DNA of 64,000 nt. Origin: Acidobacteriota bacterium. GTDB lineage: Bacteria; Acidobacteriota; Vicinamibacteria; Vicinamibacterales; CAVVIG01. The DNA lies in assembly GCA_020850715.1 (NCBI GenBank), contig JADZED010000027.1, positions 62,001 to 126,000 on the forward strand, given 5' to 3'. Position numbers and translations under genes: made by a program. Below the pieces are notes generated by a model, which was not told where the DNA came from, made no database searches, and worked only from the letters and a program-made list of their open reading frames with translations. This document shows, in pieces, positions 32,663-41,890 of the stretch (positions are counted from its first letter, which is position 1; each line of letters begins with the position of its first letter).

Positions 32663-34402
32663 CTACAGCATCGGGAGCAGCCGCGCGTTCTCGGCGGCGC
32701 GCTTGGGCGGCAGCGTCCATTCGGCGCGCAGCGCCTTCTCGAACTCGGCGTGGAAGAACTGCGCTTTCATCCCGCCGTCGATGATGTCCCAGGGGAGCGC
32801 GGCGTCGCGCGAGCGATCGCGGTACAGGTAGAAGTCGGCATCGACGCCGGCTTCGGCCATCGCGGCGCGCCAGTTCTGGCCGTTGCGCTCGGCAATCTCG
32901 ATGGCGGGCGCGATCCGCCGATCGCCGAGCGAGAGCAGCGCCTGGAAGTAGGCCTGGCGCTCAGACTTGATGGTGAAGTAGACGTTGTCGATGTCGGCCG
33001 TCAGGCTCCGCAGCCGTTTGATCTTGCGGTCGAGGGCCGCCGGATCCTCCATCGGCAGCCATTGGTACGCGGTGCCGGGCTTCGGGATGAGCGGGTTCAC
33101 GCTGGCGGCAATCCGTCCCACGTGCCCCTTGCTCCGCGCGCCGGCCATCATCCGGTCGCGGATCTGCAGCGTGAGGTCGCGAATCGCGACGAGGTCCTCG
33201 TCGGCCTCGGTGGGGAGTCCGATCATGAAGTACAGCTTCAGGTTCTCGATGCCGGCGGCAAAGATCAGCGCGGCGCGCTCCAGGATCTCGTCGTTGGTGA
33301 CGGTCTTGTTGATCACGCGGCGCAGGCGGTCCGAACCGGTCTCCGGGGCGATGGTGACGCTGCGCTCGCCGCTCTCGCGCAGCATGCGCACGATCGGCTC
33401 GGTGAGGTCGTCGAGGCGGAGCGAGGCCGGGCTGATCGAGTAGCCCAGCTCGAGCAGCCGCGCGAGGATGCGTTCGATCTCGGGATGATCGCACAGCGCG
33501 ATCGAGACCAGGCCGGCCCTGGCGGCGTGCCTCCGGGCGGCTTCGGCCAGCTGCAGGATTCGCCCGGCCGGAAACGGGCGCACGGGCAGGTAGTTGTACC
33601 CGGCCCAGCAGAAGCGGCACAGGTTCGCGCAGCCGCGGACCACTTCGACGAGAAATCGTGCGCCGAACTCCGTATCGGGCGTGAAGATGCTGGTGGACGG
33701 CGGATCCATCGCATCGGTGAGCTTCACGGCCGCCTTGCGGACCGGCGCCGAGGCGGCCGCCTCGATCGCGGTGTGGCCCGCGAGCGCGCCAGCCGCGTCG
33801 TAGTGTGGCTCGAAGAACGACGGCACGTAGAACCCGCGCTCCCGTGCGAGAAGGCGCAGGAGCTCCGCGCGGCTCGCGGCGGCGGCAAAGGCCCGGCCGA
33901 GCGCGGGCACGAGCTCCTCGCCCTCTCCGGCGGCAATCACGTCGGCAAACGGCGCAAGCGGCTCGGGGTTCACGAACGTCACGGCGCCGCCGATCACGAC
34001 GAGCGGGTGGCGCGCGGTGCGCTCGCTTGCGTACACCGGCACGCCCGCGAGGCGCAGCAGCGTGAGCACGTTCACATAGTCCCACTCGAACGACACCGAG
34101 AAGGCGATCATGTCGAGCTCGTGTACGGGCGTCTGCGACTCGAGCGTGAGCAGCGGCGCGCGCACCCGAAGCAGCTCGGCGAGCTCCTGCTTGGGCGGGA
34201 GGAAGAATCGCTCGCACACGATCTCGGCTTCCGCGTTGAAGAGCCGGTACACGGTCTGGAAGCCGAGGTTCGACATCCCGACCCAGTACGTGTTGGGAAA
34301 CGCCAGGGCCACGCGCAGGCGATCGCCGTGCGGCTTCTTCGTGTAGCCGATCTCTTTCGAGAGGATGGAGAGTGCGCGCTCGCGCTGTTCCCAGGAGTTC
34401 AT
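32663..34402 (-). CDS. B12-binding-domain radical SAM protein (TIGR03960-like)
   Basis: 579 residues. The N-terminal half (about 28-200) has a cobalamin-binding-like Rossmann fold (LRVALAFPNTYWVGMSNLGFQ, FSVSFEWDY, GGAVTFVNPEP). The radical SAM cluster cysteines are C258, C262 and C265 in RGCANLCRFCWAGY, followed by TIAPETGSDRLRRVINK and KLYFMIGLPTE. This matches TIGR03960, usually next to or fused with a DUF2344/TIGR03936 partner; no partner is found here. Reaction unknown. It lies 165 bases after ftsZ on the same strand; TAGAGT/TAGATA -10-like hexamers (34504-34514, minus) may give it its own promoter. Confidence 0.88.
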   Translation of the reverse strand: MNSWEQRERALSILSKEIGYTKKPHGDRLRVALAFPNTYWVGMSNLGFQTVYRLFNAEAEIVCERFFLPPKQELAELLRVRAPLLTLESQTPVHELDMIAFSVSFEWDYVNVLTLLRLAGVPVYASERTARHPLVVIGGAVTFVNPEPLAPFADVIAAGEGEELVPALGRAFAAAASRAELLRLLARERGFYVPSFFEPHYDAAGALAGHTAIEAAASAPVRKAAVKLTDAMDPPSTSIFTPDTEFGARFLVEVVRGCANLCRFCWAGYNYLPVRPFPAGRILQLAEAARRHAARAGLVSIALCDHPEIERILARLLELGYSISPASLRLDDLTEPIVRMLRESGERSVTIAPETGSDRLRRVINKTVTNDEILERAALIFAAGIENLKLYFMIGLPTEADEDLVAIRDLTLQIRDRMMAGARSKGHVGRIAASVNPLIPKPGTAYQWLPMEDPAALDRKIKRLRSLTADIDNVYFTIKSERQAYFQALLSLGDRRIAPAIEIAERNGQNWRAAMAEAGVDADFYLYRDRSRDAALPWDIIDGGMKAQFFHAEFEKALRAEWTLPPKRAAENARLLPML

Positions 34403-34567
34403 GGCCGTTCGGCGCCGCCGGCGGCGGCGCCGATGGTGCCCACGCAGGCGGCGCCGTCCGGCCGCTCAGGCTCGTACGTCGGCGCTCGCGCCTGCGGTGG
34501 ATCTATCTACTCTACCATCGCCCACCCGGCCGGCGCGCCGGCGCAGCGGTCCGAACGCCGGCGTCCC

Positions 34568-35893
34568 TCAGCTCTCCTGCCGCCGGAGGAAGGCGGGCAC
34601 GTCGAACGTCGAGGTGAGATCGAGGTCGGGGACGGCAGCGGCGCGAGCGGCGCCGGACGGCTGGGCGGCTTCCCCCGCCGTCTCCCCTGCGTGCCGCTCC
34701 GGGTCGGCCGTGCTGGTCGGGATCAGGTCGACGATCGGGCGCCGCGAGATCGCCAGCCGCGACGGCGGCCGCCCCCCCCCTGCGGCCGGCACGGGGGGTT
34801 CCTGCGCCGCCGCGCGCGCCTGTTCCGCGTAGTGGCTCATGTCCACCGGCGTCTGCGCCGGAGCCGCCTGCGCGCGCGCCGGGCTCTGCGGTCCGAAGCC
34901 GGTGGCAATCACGGTGATCTTCACCTTGCCCTTCAACGCCGGGTCGACGACGGCGCCGAAGATGATGTTGGCGTCCTCGTCGGCGGCCTCCTGCACGATC
35001 GACGACGCCTCGCTCACCTCGACGAGCGACAGGTCGGGGCCGCCGGTCACGTTGATGATCACGCCGCGCGCGCCGTTGACCGAAGCGCCTTCGAGCAGCG
35101 GGCTCGAGATGGCGCGGCGCGCGGCTTCCATGGCGCGGTCCTGCCCCTCGGCGATGCCGGTCCCCATCATGGCGAGCCCCATGCCCGACATGATCGTCTT
35201 CACGTCGGCGAAGTCGAGGTTGATCAGGCCCGACACCAGGATCAGATCGGAGATCCCCTGAATCGCCTGCCGCAGCACGTCGTCGGCGGTGCCGAACGCG
35301 TCGGTCAGCGAAGTCGTGCGGTCGATGATCGTGAGCAGCCGTTCGTTGGGGATCGTGATGATTGTATCCACCGCGTCGCGCAACGCGTCGAGGCCGCGTT
35401 CCGCCTGCACGAGCCGCTTCTTCCCCTCGAACTTGAACGGCTTGGTCACCACGGCGATTGTCAGCGCGCCGAGCTCGGTGGCGAGGCTGGCGATCACGGG
35501 GGCCGCGCCGGTGCCGGTGCCGCCGCCGAGGCCGGTCGTGACGAAGATCATGTCGGCGCCGCCGAGCGCCTGAATGATCGTCTCGGTGTCCTCGAGCGCC
35601 GCCGACCGGCCGACGGCCGGATCGGCGCCGGCGCCCAGCCCCTTGGTCAGCCGCGCGCCGAGCTGCAGCTTCACCGGCGCGGGGCTGCTGCGCAGCGCCT
35701 GCAGGTCGGTGTTCGCGACGATGAATTCCACGCCGTCGAGCCCCATCTTGACCATGCGGTTCACGGCGTTGCTGCCGCCGCCGCCGACGCCGATCACCTT
35801 GATGCGCGCACCGGCGTCGGCGGCCTCTTCGAGGCGCAGCCGGAGATGTCGCGCGTCGCGCGTATCGCCGGCCTCCAGGTTGTAGTCAGCCAT
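34568..35893 (-). CDS. ftsZ: Cell division GTPase FtsZ
   Basis: Tubulin homologue forming the Z ring; 441 residues. The tubulin signature GGGTGTG is at 123-129, preceded by [17 protein letters not shown] and followed by the T7 loop region with [13 protein letters not shown] variable Ala/Pro-rich linker (about 340-425) ends in the conserved C-terminal peptide DVPAFLRRQ that binds FtsA and other anchors. ATG start with AAAGGAG upstream, 15 bases after ftsA. Last recognised division gene of the cluster. Confidence 0.98.
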   Translation of the reverse strand: MADYNLEAGDTRDARHLRLRLEEAADAGARIKVIGVGGGGSNAVNRMVKMGLDGVEFIVANTDLQALRSSPAPVKLQLGARLTKGLGAGADPAVGRSAALEDTETIIQALGGADMIFVTTGLGGGTGTGAAPVIASLATELGALTIAVVTKPFKFEGKKRLVQAERGLDALRDAVDTIITIPNERLLTIIDRTTSLTDAFGTADDVLRQAIQGISDLILVSGLINLDFADVKTIMSGMGLAMMGTGIAEGQDRAMEAARRAISSPLLEGASVNGARGVIINVTGGPDLSLVEVSEASSIVQEAADEDANIIFGAVVDPALKGKVKITVIATGFGPQSPARAQAAPAQTPVDMSHYAEQARAAAQEPPVPAAGGGRPPSRLAISRRPIVDLIPTSTADPERHAGETAGEAAQPSGAARAAAVPDLDLTSTFDVPAFLRRQES

Positions 35894-35908
35894 TGAGCGT
35901 CGCTCCTT

Positions 35909-37150
35909 TCAGAAGAATTCGTTGAAGAGACCGCGCAGCCGTCCGGCGACGCGCACCAGCGCGCCGGCGCCGACCGGCGCGTGCGCGAGCGCGTTGAGCG
36001 AATTCCGCCAGCCGTAGAGCGCGAGGCCGACGCCGGTGGCAAAGGTCGGGCTGTTGGCGTGATCGGCGAGCCCGCCGACCCCGGCGGGGCAGCCGCGCCG
36101 GATGGGCAGGTCGAAGATCTGCTCGGCGATCTCGGGCATGCCGTCGAGAATCGCGCCGCCCCCGGTGAGCACGATGCCGGAGTTGAGACTCTTCTCGTAG
36201 CCGGCGCGCCGGATCTCGTCCCAGACCATGTGGAAGATCTCCTCGGCCCGCGGCTGCAGGATCTCGGCGAGGATGCGCCGCGCCATCAGCCGCGGCTTGC
36301 GGCCGCCCACGCTGGCGACCTCCATCGTGTCGTCCTCGTCGACCATGCCCGACAGCGCGCAGCCGCACTTGCGCTTGATCTTCTCGGCGTCGGGCACCGG
36401 CGTCCGAAGGCCGACGGCGATGTCGTTGGTGAAGTGATCGCCCCCCACGCCGATCACGGCCGTGTGCCACAGGCTGCCCCGCTCGTAGATGGCGACGTCG
36501 GTGGTGCCGCCGCCGATGTCGACCAGCGCCACGCCGAGCTCCTTCTCGTCCCCGGTGAGCACCGACTCGCTCGCCGCGAGCTGCTCGACGACGGTCTCGA
36601 CCACCTCGACGCCGGCGCGGTTCACGCACGCCACGATGTTCTGCGTGGAGCTCTGGCTGCCCGTGACGATGTGGACGTTGACCTCGAGCCGCGCGCCGGT
36701 CATGCCCACCGGCGCGCCGATCCCGTCCTGCTCGTCCACCACGAAGTCCTGCGGCAGCACGTGCAGGATTTCGCGTCCGGCCGGCAGCGAGACCGCCTTC
36801 GCCGCGTCGATCGCGCGCCGCACGTCCTCGCGCGTGATCTCGCGGTTCTTGCCGGCCACCGCGATCACGCCGCGGCTGTTGAACCCCTTGATGTGCGGCC
36901 CCGACAACGCGAGATGGACCGTGTCGATTTCGACGCCGGCCATCAGCTCCGCCTCGTCGATCGCCCGCTTGATCGAATCGACCGCCGCCTCGAGATTCAC
37001 CACCACGCCGCGGCGGATGCCGCGCGATTCGGCGGCGCCAATCCCGACCACGTCGAGACCGCTCCCGCCGTCCAGCATCTCGCCGACGATGGCGGCCACC
37101 TTCGAGGTGCCGACGTCGAGGCCGACCAGATATCGCTCTTTACGCGCCAC
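35909..37150 (-). CDS. ftsA: Cell division protein FtsA
   Basis: Actin-like membrane tether for FtsZ; 413 residues. Phosphate-1 VGLDVGTSKVAAIVGEM, the 1C (SHS2) domain (about 85-165), LVDIGGGTTDVAIYERG and VLTGGGAILDGMPEIAEQIF identify it. The C terminus GRLRGLFNEFF is the amphipathic membrane-targeting helix. GTG start with GGAGG six bases upstream, 23 bases after ftsQ. Standard ftsQ-ftsA-ftsZ order. Confidence 0.97.
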   Translation of the reverse strand: MARKERYLVGLDVGTSKVAAIVGEMLDGGSGLDVVGIGAAESRGIRRGVVVNLEAAVDSIKRAIDEAELMAGVEIDTVHLALSGPHIKGFNSRGVIAVAGKNREITREDVRRAIDAAKAVSLPAGREILHVLPQDFVVDEQDGIGAPVGMTGARLEVNVHIVTGSQSSTQNIVACVNRAGVEVVETVVEQLAASESVLTGDEKELGVALVDIGGGTTDVAIYERGSLWHTAVIGVGGDHFTNDIAVGLRTPVPDAEKIKRKCGCALSGMVDEDDTMEVASVGGRKPRLMARRILAEILQPRAEEIFHMVWDEIRRAGYEKSLNSGIVLTGGGAILDGMPEIAEQIFDLPIRRGCPAGVGGLADHANSPTFATGVGLALYGWRNSLNALAHAPVGAGALVRVAGRLRGLFNEFF

Positions 37151-37173
37151 TCTGCCTCCGGACTCCGCTGGGG

Positions 37174-38052
37174 TTACCGCCCGCCTTCAGGCCGCCGCGC
37201 CGCGCCGCCGGCGTCGCGCGCTTCCTGCCCGCGGGCAGGGCGGCCCGCCGGGCTGACGTAGATGCGGCCGTCGAACCGCAGATCCACGCGGTCGATCGCA
37301 GGCACGCGCGCGCGCACCGCGGCCGACAGCTCCAGGTACTGCTGCAGCCTCGGCAGGAACCGTGCCTCGCCGAGCTGAATCACCGCGGGATCGCCGTCGA
37401 GGATCACGGCGGCGTCGTGCAGATCGGCCGCATCGACCTGCGACAGCCGCCGCGCGATTGCCGGGTCCGCCCGCAGCGCCGCAATCACGCGCGCGGCCAG
37501 CGCGGCCCGCGCTTCGTCGATCGCGCCGGGGGCTCCGCCCGGGACGCCCAGACCGTCCACAATCGGCAGATCGAGATCGGCGTACTGCGGTCCGAGCTGA
37601 TCGATCACGGCGCCCTCGGCATCGACGAGAAAGAGAATGCCGTTCAGCCGTGCGACGGCCATCGGCACCCGCTCGGCGATCACCACTTCGACGGTGGACG
37701 GCAGCGCGCGGCGGAGCGCCGCCTCCCGCACCCACGGCGATGCGAGCAGCCGCCGGCGCCACGCGTCGAGATCGGTCCAGATCAGGCTTTCGCCGCGCAG
37801 CCCGGTGAGGACGGCCAGGATCTCCCCGCGCGAGATCCGTGCGTTCCCCCGCACCACGATCCGGTCGACTTCCAGCACGTGCGCGTCGACGGCGACCATC
37901 GTCGCGCGCCAGCCGGCCGCGCCGGCGATCAGCACGAGCACGGCGATCCGCGCCAACCCCGGCACGACCGCGCGCCAGCCGCGCCGGCTCCGCCCCGGCT
38001 TGACGAGCGCGCGGCGAAAGCGGCGATCCGAGGGCGCCGGGATCGACGTCAT
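37174..38052 (-). CDS. ftsQ: Cell division protein FtsQ/DivIB
   Basis: Bitopic septal protein (292 residues) that bridges the Z ring and the FtsL-FtsB / FtsWI complex. Basic cytoplasmic tail (about 1-30), one membrane helix (about 31-50), a POTRA domain (about 58-125: VLEVDRIVVRGNARISRGEI, then SLIWTDLDAWRRRLLASPWV) and a beta domain follow. The C-terminal 25 residues are Arg/Gly-rich. ATG in an ATGA overlap with murC; murB and ddl, usually between them, are absent. Confidence 0.93.
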   Translation of the reverse strand: MTSIPAPSDRRFRRALVKPGRSRRGWRAVVPGLARIAVLVLIAGAAGWRATMVAVDAHVLEVDRIVVRGNARISRGEILAVLTGLRGESLIWTDLDAWRRRLLASPWVREAALRRALPSTVEVVIAERVPMAVARLNGILFLVDAEGAVIDQLGPQYADLDLPIVDGLGVPGGAPGAIDEARAALAARVIAALRADPAIARRLSQVDAADLHDAAVILDGDPAVIQLGEARFLPRLQQYLELSAAVRARVPAIDRVDLRFDGRIYVSPAGRPARGQEARDAGGAARRPEGGR

Positions 38053-39452
38053 GCCAGCGCCTCGAGCAGCCTCTGGGGAACCGTGCCGATCGACCCCGCG
38101 CCCAGGGTCACGACGACGTCGCCCGGCCTGGCCAGGCGCACGACCGCCTCCACGAGATCGTCGAGCGTCGGCGCGACCTCGACCTCGACCCCCCGCGGAA
38201 CGTCGCGGCGGATCGCGGCGGCCAGCACGTCCAGCGTGATGCCGGGGATCTGCGCCTCCCCCGCGGCATGGATGTCGGTCAGCACGATCGCGTCGGCGGC
38301 GGCGAGCGAGGGCCCGAAGGCGTTCAGCAGGCTGGCCGTCCGCGAGTAGCGGTGCGGCTGGAACGCGACGATCAGCCGACGCTCGAATTGCCGCGCGGCC
38401 GCCAGGACGGCGGCGATCTCGGTCGGATGGTGGCCGTAGTCGTCGACGACCAGGATGCCGCGCGGCTCGCCGCGCACGTCGAAGCGGCGCTCCGCCCCGC
38501 GGAATTCCGCGAGCCCTGCGGCGATCCGCTCGAAGGGGAGATCCAGTTCGAGGCCCACCGCCACCGTCGCCAGCGCGTTCAGCAGGTTGTGGCGGCCCGG
38601 CACGGCGAGCGTCAGTCGTCCCAGCGTCGCGAACCCCGCCGGACGATCCGCTCCGCGACCCGCCCGCCGCACCACCGTGGCCGCCGCCGACATCGGGCCG
38701 AGCGCCACCTCCACGGCGCGGAGATCGGCGCCGGCGGTGTCGAGGCCGTACGTGGTCACCCGGCGCGTGATGCGCGGCAGCACGGCCGACAGGCCGGGGT
38801 CGTCGGCGCAGGCGATCACCGCGCCGTGGAACGGCACCTTGCCGGCGAAGTCGACGAAGGCCTGCTGCAGGTCTTCGAAGTCGCCGTAGTTCTCGAGATG
38901 CTCGTGGTCGATGTTCGTGATGACCGCCAGTGTCGGAGACAGTTTCAGGAACGAGCGATCGCTTTCGTCGGCTTCCGCGACCATGACGTCGCCGCGGCCC
39001 AGCCGGGCGTTGCTGCCGAAGGCGCTGAGCCGGCCGCCGATGACCGCGGTCGGATCGAGGCCGGCGCGCTCCAGCACCAGCGCCACCATCGAGGTGGTCG
39101 TCGTCTTGCCGTGTGCGCCGGCGACCGCGATGCTGTAGCGGAGCCGCATCAGCTCCGCGAGCATCTCCGCCCGCGGGATCACCGGGATGTGCCGCCGCAC
39201 CGCCTCGGCGATCTCCGCGTTCGACGCCGGCACCGCCGACGAGACCACGACCACGTCGGCGTCGCCGACATGGCGCGCGTCGTGGCCGTATGCGACGTCC
39301 ACGCCGAGCGTGCGCAGTCGCTCGGTCATCGCCGTCCGCTTCTCGTCGGACCCGCTCACCGCGTAGCCGAGATTGGCGAGCAGCTCGGCAATCCCGCTCA
39401 TGCCGATGCCGCCGATCCCGATGAAGTGCACCCGCCGCGTCCGGCCTAGCAC
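38049..39452 (-). CDS. murC: UDP-N-acetylmuramate--L-alanine ligase
   Basis: Adds L-alanine to UDP-MurNAc, the first amino-acid step of peptidoglycan synthesis; 467 residues. VHFIGIGGIGMSGIAELL is the N-terminal UDP-binding glycine loop, AGAHGKTTTTSM the ATP P-loop, NIDHEHLENYGDF the metal region and VDDYGHHPTEIAAVL the C-terminal signature. GTG at 39452, 22 bases after murG, gives the normal length; GTG 39431 is possible. Confidence 0.96.
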   Translation of the reverse strand: MLGRTRRVHFIGIGGIGMSGIAELLANLGYAVSGSDEKRTAMTERLRTLGVDVAYGHDARHVGDADVVVVSSAVPASNAEIAEAVRRHIPVIPRAEMLAELMRLRYSIAVAGAHGKTTTTSMVALVLERAGLDPTAVIGGRLSAFGSNARLGRGDVMVAEADESDRSFLKLSPTLAVITNIDHEHLENYGDFEDLQQAFVDFAGKVPFHGAVIACADDPGLSAVLPRITRRVTTYGLDTAGADLRAVEVALGPMSAAATVVRRAGRGADRPAGFATLGRLTLAVPGRHNLLNALATVAVGLELDLPFERIAAGLAEFRGAERRFDVRGEPRGILVVDDYGHHPTEIAAVLAAARQFERRLIVAFQPHRYSRTASLLNAFGPSLAAADAIVLTDIHAAGEAQIPGITLDVLAAAIRRDVPRGVEVEVAPTLDDLVEAVVRLARPGDVVVTLGAGSIGTVPQRLLEALA

Positions 39453-39474
39453 CGGCCCACTCTGATCGGGGACC

Positions 39475-40578
39475 CTAGCACCCGGCCAGCTCCAGCGCGC
39501 GATCGACAATGACCCGCGCCGCGTCCGGCCGCGCGAGCGCGCGCGCGGCGGCCGCAATCCGCGCGCGGCGTCCGGCGTCGGCGGCGAGCGTCCGTACCCG
39601 CTCGGCGAGCGCGCGGCCGGTCAGATCGCGCTGCAGCAGCAGCTCGGCGCCGCCCGCCGACGCCAGCGCTTCGGCGTTCCTGCGCTGGTGATCGTCGGTC
39701 GCCGTCGGCAGCGGCACGAGGATCGCCGGCCTGCCCGCCGCCATCAGCTCCGCGAGCGTCGTTGCACCGGCGCGGCAGACGATCAGGTCCGCCTCGTGGA
39801 GCCGGCGCCCCATGTCGTAGAAGAAGGGTTCGACCTCCGCCGGAAGCCCGGCGCGCCGGTATCCGCTGCGCACCATCTCCAGATCGCGTTCTCCCGCCTG
39901 GTGCACGACGCGAACAGCGGGATCGCCGGCCGCCAGCACCGCCGCTGCCTCCACCATGGCCACGTTGATCGCGTGCGCACCCTGAGAGCCGCCAAAGACC
40001 AGGATCCGGACGATCGGTGTGCCGCCATCTGCTCCCGACTCCCGTGGACGCCCGACCGCATGCGCGAGCTCCGGCCGGACCGGGTTGCCGCTGACCAGCG
40101 CTTTCGCGCCGAAGAACGCGCGCGTCGAGTCGAAGGTGACCGCCGCGGCGCCGACAACGCGCGCCAGCAGGCGGTTCGTCAGCCCGGGCACGGCGTTCTG
40201 CTCGAGCAGCATCGTCGGCACACCGCGCAGCGCGGCGGCGAGCACGACCGGGCCGGAGCTGTAGCCGCCCACGCCGATCACCAGGTGCGGCCGCCGCCGC
40301 GAGAGGATCGTCCACGCATCGGCCAGCCCCAGCGGCAGCAGCGCGAGCCCGCGCGCCCGATCCCCCAGCCGCTTGCCTTTCAGCCCCGCGCTCCGGAGCA
40401 CATCGAGCCGGAAGCCTTCGCGCGGAATCACGCGCGCCTCGATCCCGTGCGCGGTTCCGGCAAACGTCACCTGGGCGTCGGGCCGGCGCGCCAGCAGCTC
40501 CCGCGCGACCGCGATGCCGGGATAGAGATGACCGCCGGTCCCCCCGCCGGCAATGACGACGCGCAGCGCCCCTTCCAT
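39475..40578 (-). CDS. murG: Lipid II synthase MurG
   Basis: GT28 glycosyltransferase (367 residues) adding GlcNAc to lipid I at the inner face of the membrane. N-terminal GGGTGGHLYPGIAVA, VIGVGGYSSGPVVLAA, LLEQNAVPGLTNRLLA, VFGGSQGAHAIN and the UDP-sugar-binding CRAGATTLAELMAAGRP are all seen. ATG follows the ftsW stop directly, with no spacer. Confidence 0.97.
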   Translation of the reverse strand: MEGALRVVIAGGGTGGHLYPGIAVARELLARRPDAQVTFAGTAHGIEARVIPREGFRLDVLRSAGLKGKRLGDRARGLALLPLGLADAWTILSRRRPHLVIGVGGYSSGPVVLAAALRGVPTMLLEQNAVPGLTNRLLARVVGAAAVTFDSTRAFFGAKALVSGNPVRPELAHAVGRPRESGADGGTPIVRILVFGGSQGAHAINVAMVEAAAVLAAGDPAVRVVHQAGERDLEMVRSGYRRAGLPAEVEPFFYDMGRRLHEADLIVCRAGATTLAELMAAGRPAILVPLPTATDDHQRRNAEALASAGGAELLLQRDLTGRALAERVRTLAADAGRRARIAAAARALARPDAARVIVDRALELAGC

Positions 40579-41679
40579 TCATGCCTCGGCCGACGCGTGC
40601 TGCGAGACGTTGAGCAGGATGCCCATGCCCACCAGGTTGATGAGGAGCGACGATCCGCCGAAGCTGACGAACGGCAGCGGGATGCCTTTGGTCGGCAGCA
40701 GGCCGAGGACCACGCTGATGTTCAGCAGCGCCTGCACGGCGACCATCGTGGTGAGGCCGACGGCGAGCAGGGCGCCGAAGCGGTCGGGCGCGCGCAGCGC
40801 CACCCTGATCCCGCGCCACGTGATCACGCAGAAGCACGCGAGCACGGAGGCGGCGCCCAGGAGCCCGAGCTCCTCGGCGATGACGGCATAGATGAAGTCG
40901 GTATGCGGCTCGGGGAGGTAGAACAGCTTCTGTACGCCGTTCATCAGGCCGCGGCCGCCGATCCCGCCGGTGCCGACGGCGATGAGCGACTGGATGATCT
41001 GATAGCCGTCGCCGAGCGGGTCCTGCCACGGATCGAGGAACGTGAGGACCCGCCGGCGCCGGTAGGCGCTGCCCATCACGACGAGCGCGACCAGCGGCGC
41101 CGCGGCGAGGATCGCGCCGGCGATGTAGGCGTAGCTGAGGCCGGCGGCGAACACCATGACCGCCGCGATCGCCAGCAGCGCCATCGACGTGCCAAAGTCC
41201 GGCTCCAGCATGATCAGACCGACCAGGCAGCCGAGCATGAGGCCGATCGGCAGCAGCGCCTGGCGGAGCTCGTTGATCCGATCCATCTGCCGCTCGAGCA
41301 GCGCCGCGATGAAGAAGATCGCCGAGAGCTTCGCGAGCTCGGATGGCTGCACGCCGATGCCCGCCACGTTGAACCAGCGCGTCGCGTTGTTCACCGGCGG
41401 GCTGAACAGCACCACGACCAGGGCGGCGACGACGACACCCAGGCTGGTCCAGATGAAGAAAGGCTCCCGGTAGGTCCGATAGTCGATCTTCGCCATCAGC
41501 GCCATCAGCGCGACGCCGAGCGCCGCCCAGAGCCCCTGTTTCACGAGAAACGCGTAGGGCCGCCCGAGCCGCTCCATGCCGACGACCGCCGACGCGCTGT
41601 AGACCATGACCACGCTCAGCGCGACGAGCAGTATCGTCGCGAGGAACAGCACTCTGTCGGACTTGAGCTTTCTGGCCAT
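40579..41679 (-). CDS. ftsW: Septal peptidoglycan polymerase FtsW
   Basis: SEDS-family glycosyltransferase (366 residues, about 10 membrane helices) that polymerises lipid II at the septum with FtsI. Family marks: MVYSASAV in helix 1, NNATRWFNVAGIGVQPSELAK, the catalytic-loop region QKLFYLPEPHTDFIYAVIAEELGLLG and GLLPTKGIPLPFVSFGGSSLL. RodA is an alternative, but position in the dcw cluster favours FtsW. It follows an unusual 211-base gap after murD that contains an inverted repeat and a small CGGGC-TTC-GCCCG hairpin (41696-41708). Confidence 0.94.
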   Translation of the reverse strand: MARKLKSDRVLFLATILLVALSVVMVYSASAVVGMERLGRPYAFLVKQGLWAALGVALMALMAKIDYRTYREPFFIWTSLGVVVAALVVVLFSPPVNNATRWFNVAGIGVQPSELAKLSAIFFIAALLERQMDRINELRQALLPIGLMLGCLVGLIMLEPDFGTSMALLAIAAVMVFAAGLSYAYIAGAILAAAPLVALVVMGSAYRRRRVLTFLDPWQDPLGDGYQIIQSLIAVGTGGIGGRGLMNGVQKLFYLPEPHTDFIYAVIAEELGLLGAASVLACFCVITWRGIRVALRAPDRFGALLAVGLTTMVAVQALLNISVVLGLLPTKGIPLPFVSFGGSSLLINLVGMGILLNVSQHASAEA

Positions 41680-41742
41680 GGCTATACAGACGAGACGGGC
41701 TTCGCCCGAAACACTCCCCGGACCTGCACCGCGATCGCCGTG

Positions 41743-41863
41743 GAGCGGTCAGTAGTCATCAGTCGGCGTCGGGCCGGGGCACCAGCTTCACAGGCCGGGG
41801 CAGCCTGTGTTCCCAGCAGCCAGTCCCCTGCCGCGCCAGCCGACTGACGACTACTCACCGCTC
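41743..41863. repeat. Inverted-repeat element between murD and ftsW
   Basis: A 25-base arm at 41743-41767 (GAGCGGTCAGTAGTCATCAG then TCGGC) is repeated in inverted form at 41839-41863 with two mismatches; 71 bases separate the arms and hold two copies of GGCCGGGGCA. The arms contain the AGTAGTC/CAGTCG style of short repeats seen as dispersed elements in some bacterial genomes. It is the only sizeable gap in the dcw cluster. Confidence 0.7.
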
Positions 41864-41890
41864 ACGGACGCTTGGATCCGAACGCCGGCA

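Noticed and set aside
32423-35896. Long open plus-strand frame (over 1,100 codons) opposite the radical SAM and ftsZ genes
   Set aside because: Antisense artefact of high GC content: Arg/Ala/Gly/His-rich without domains, while the minus strand encodes clear protein families.
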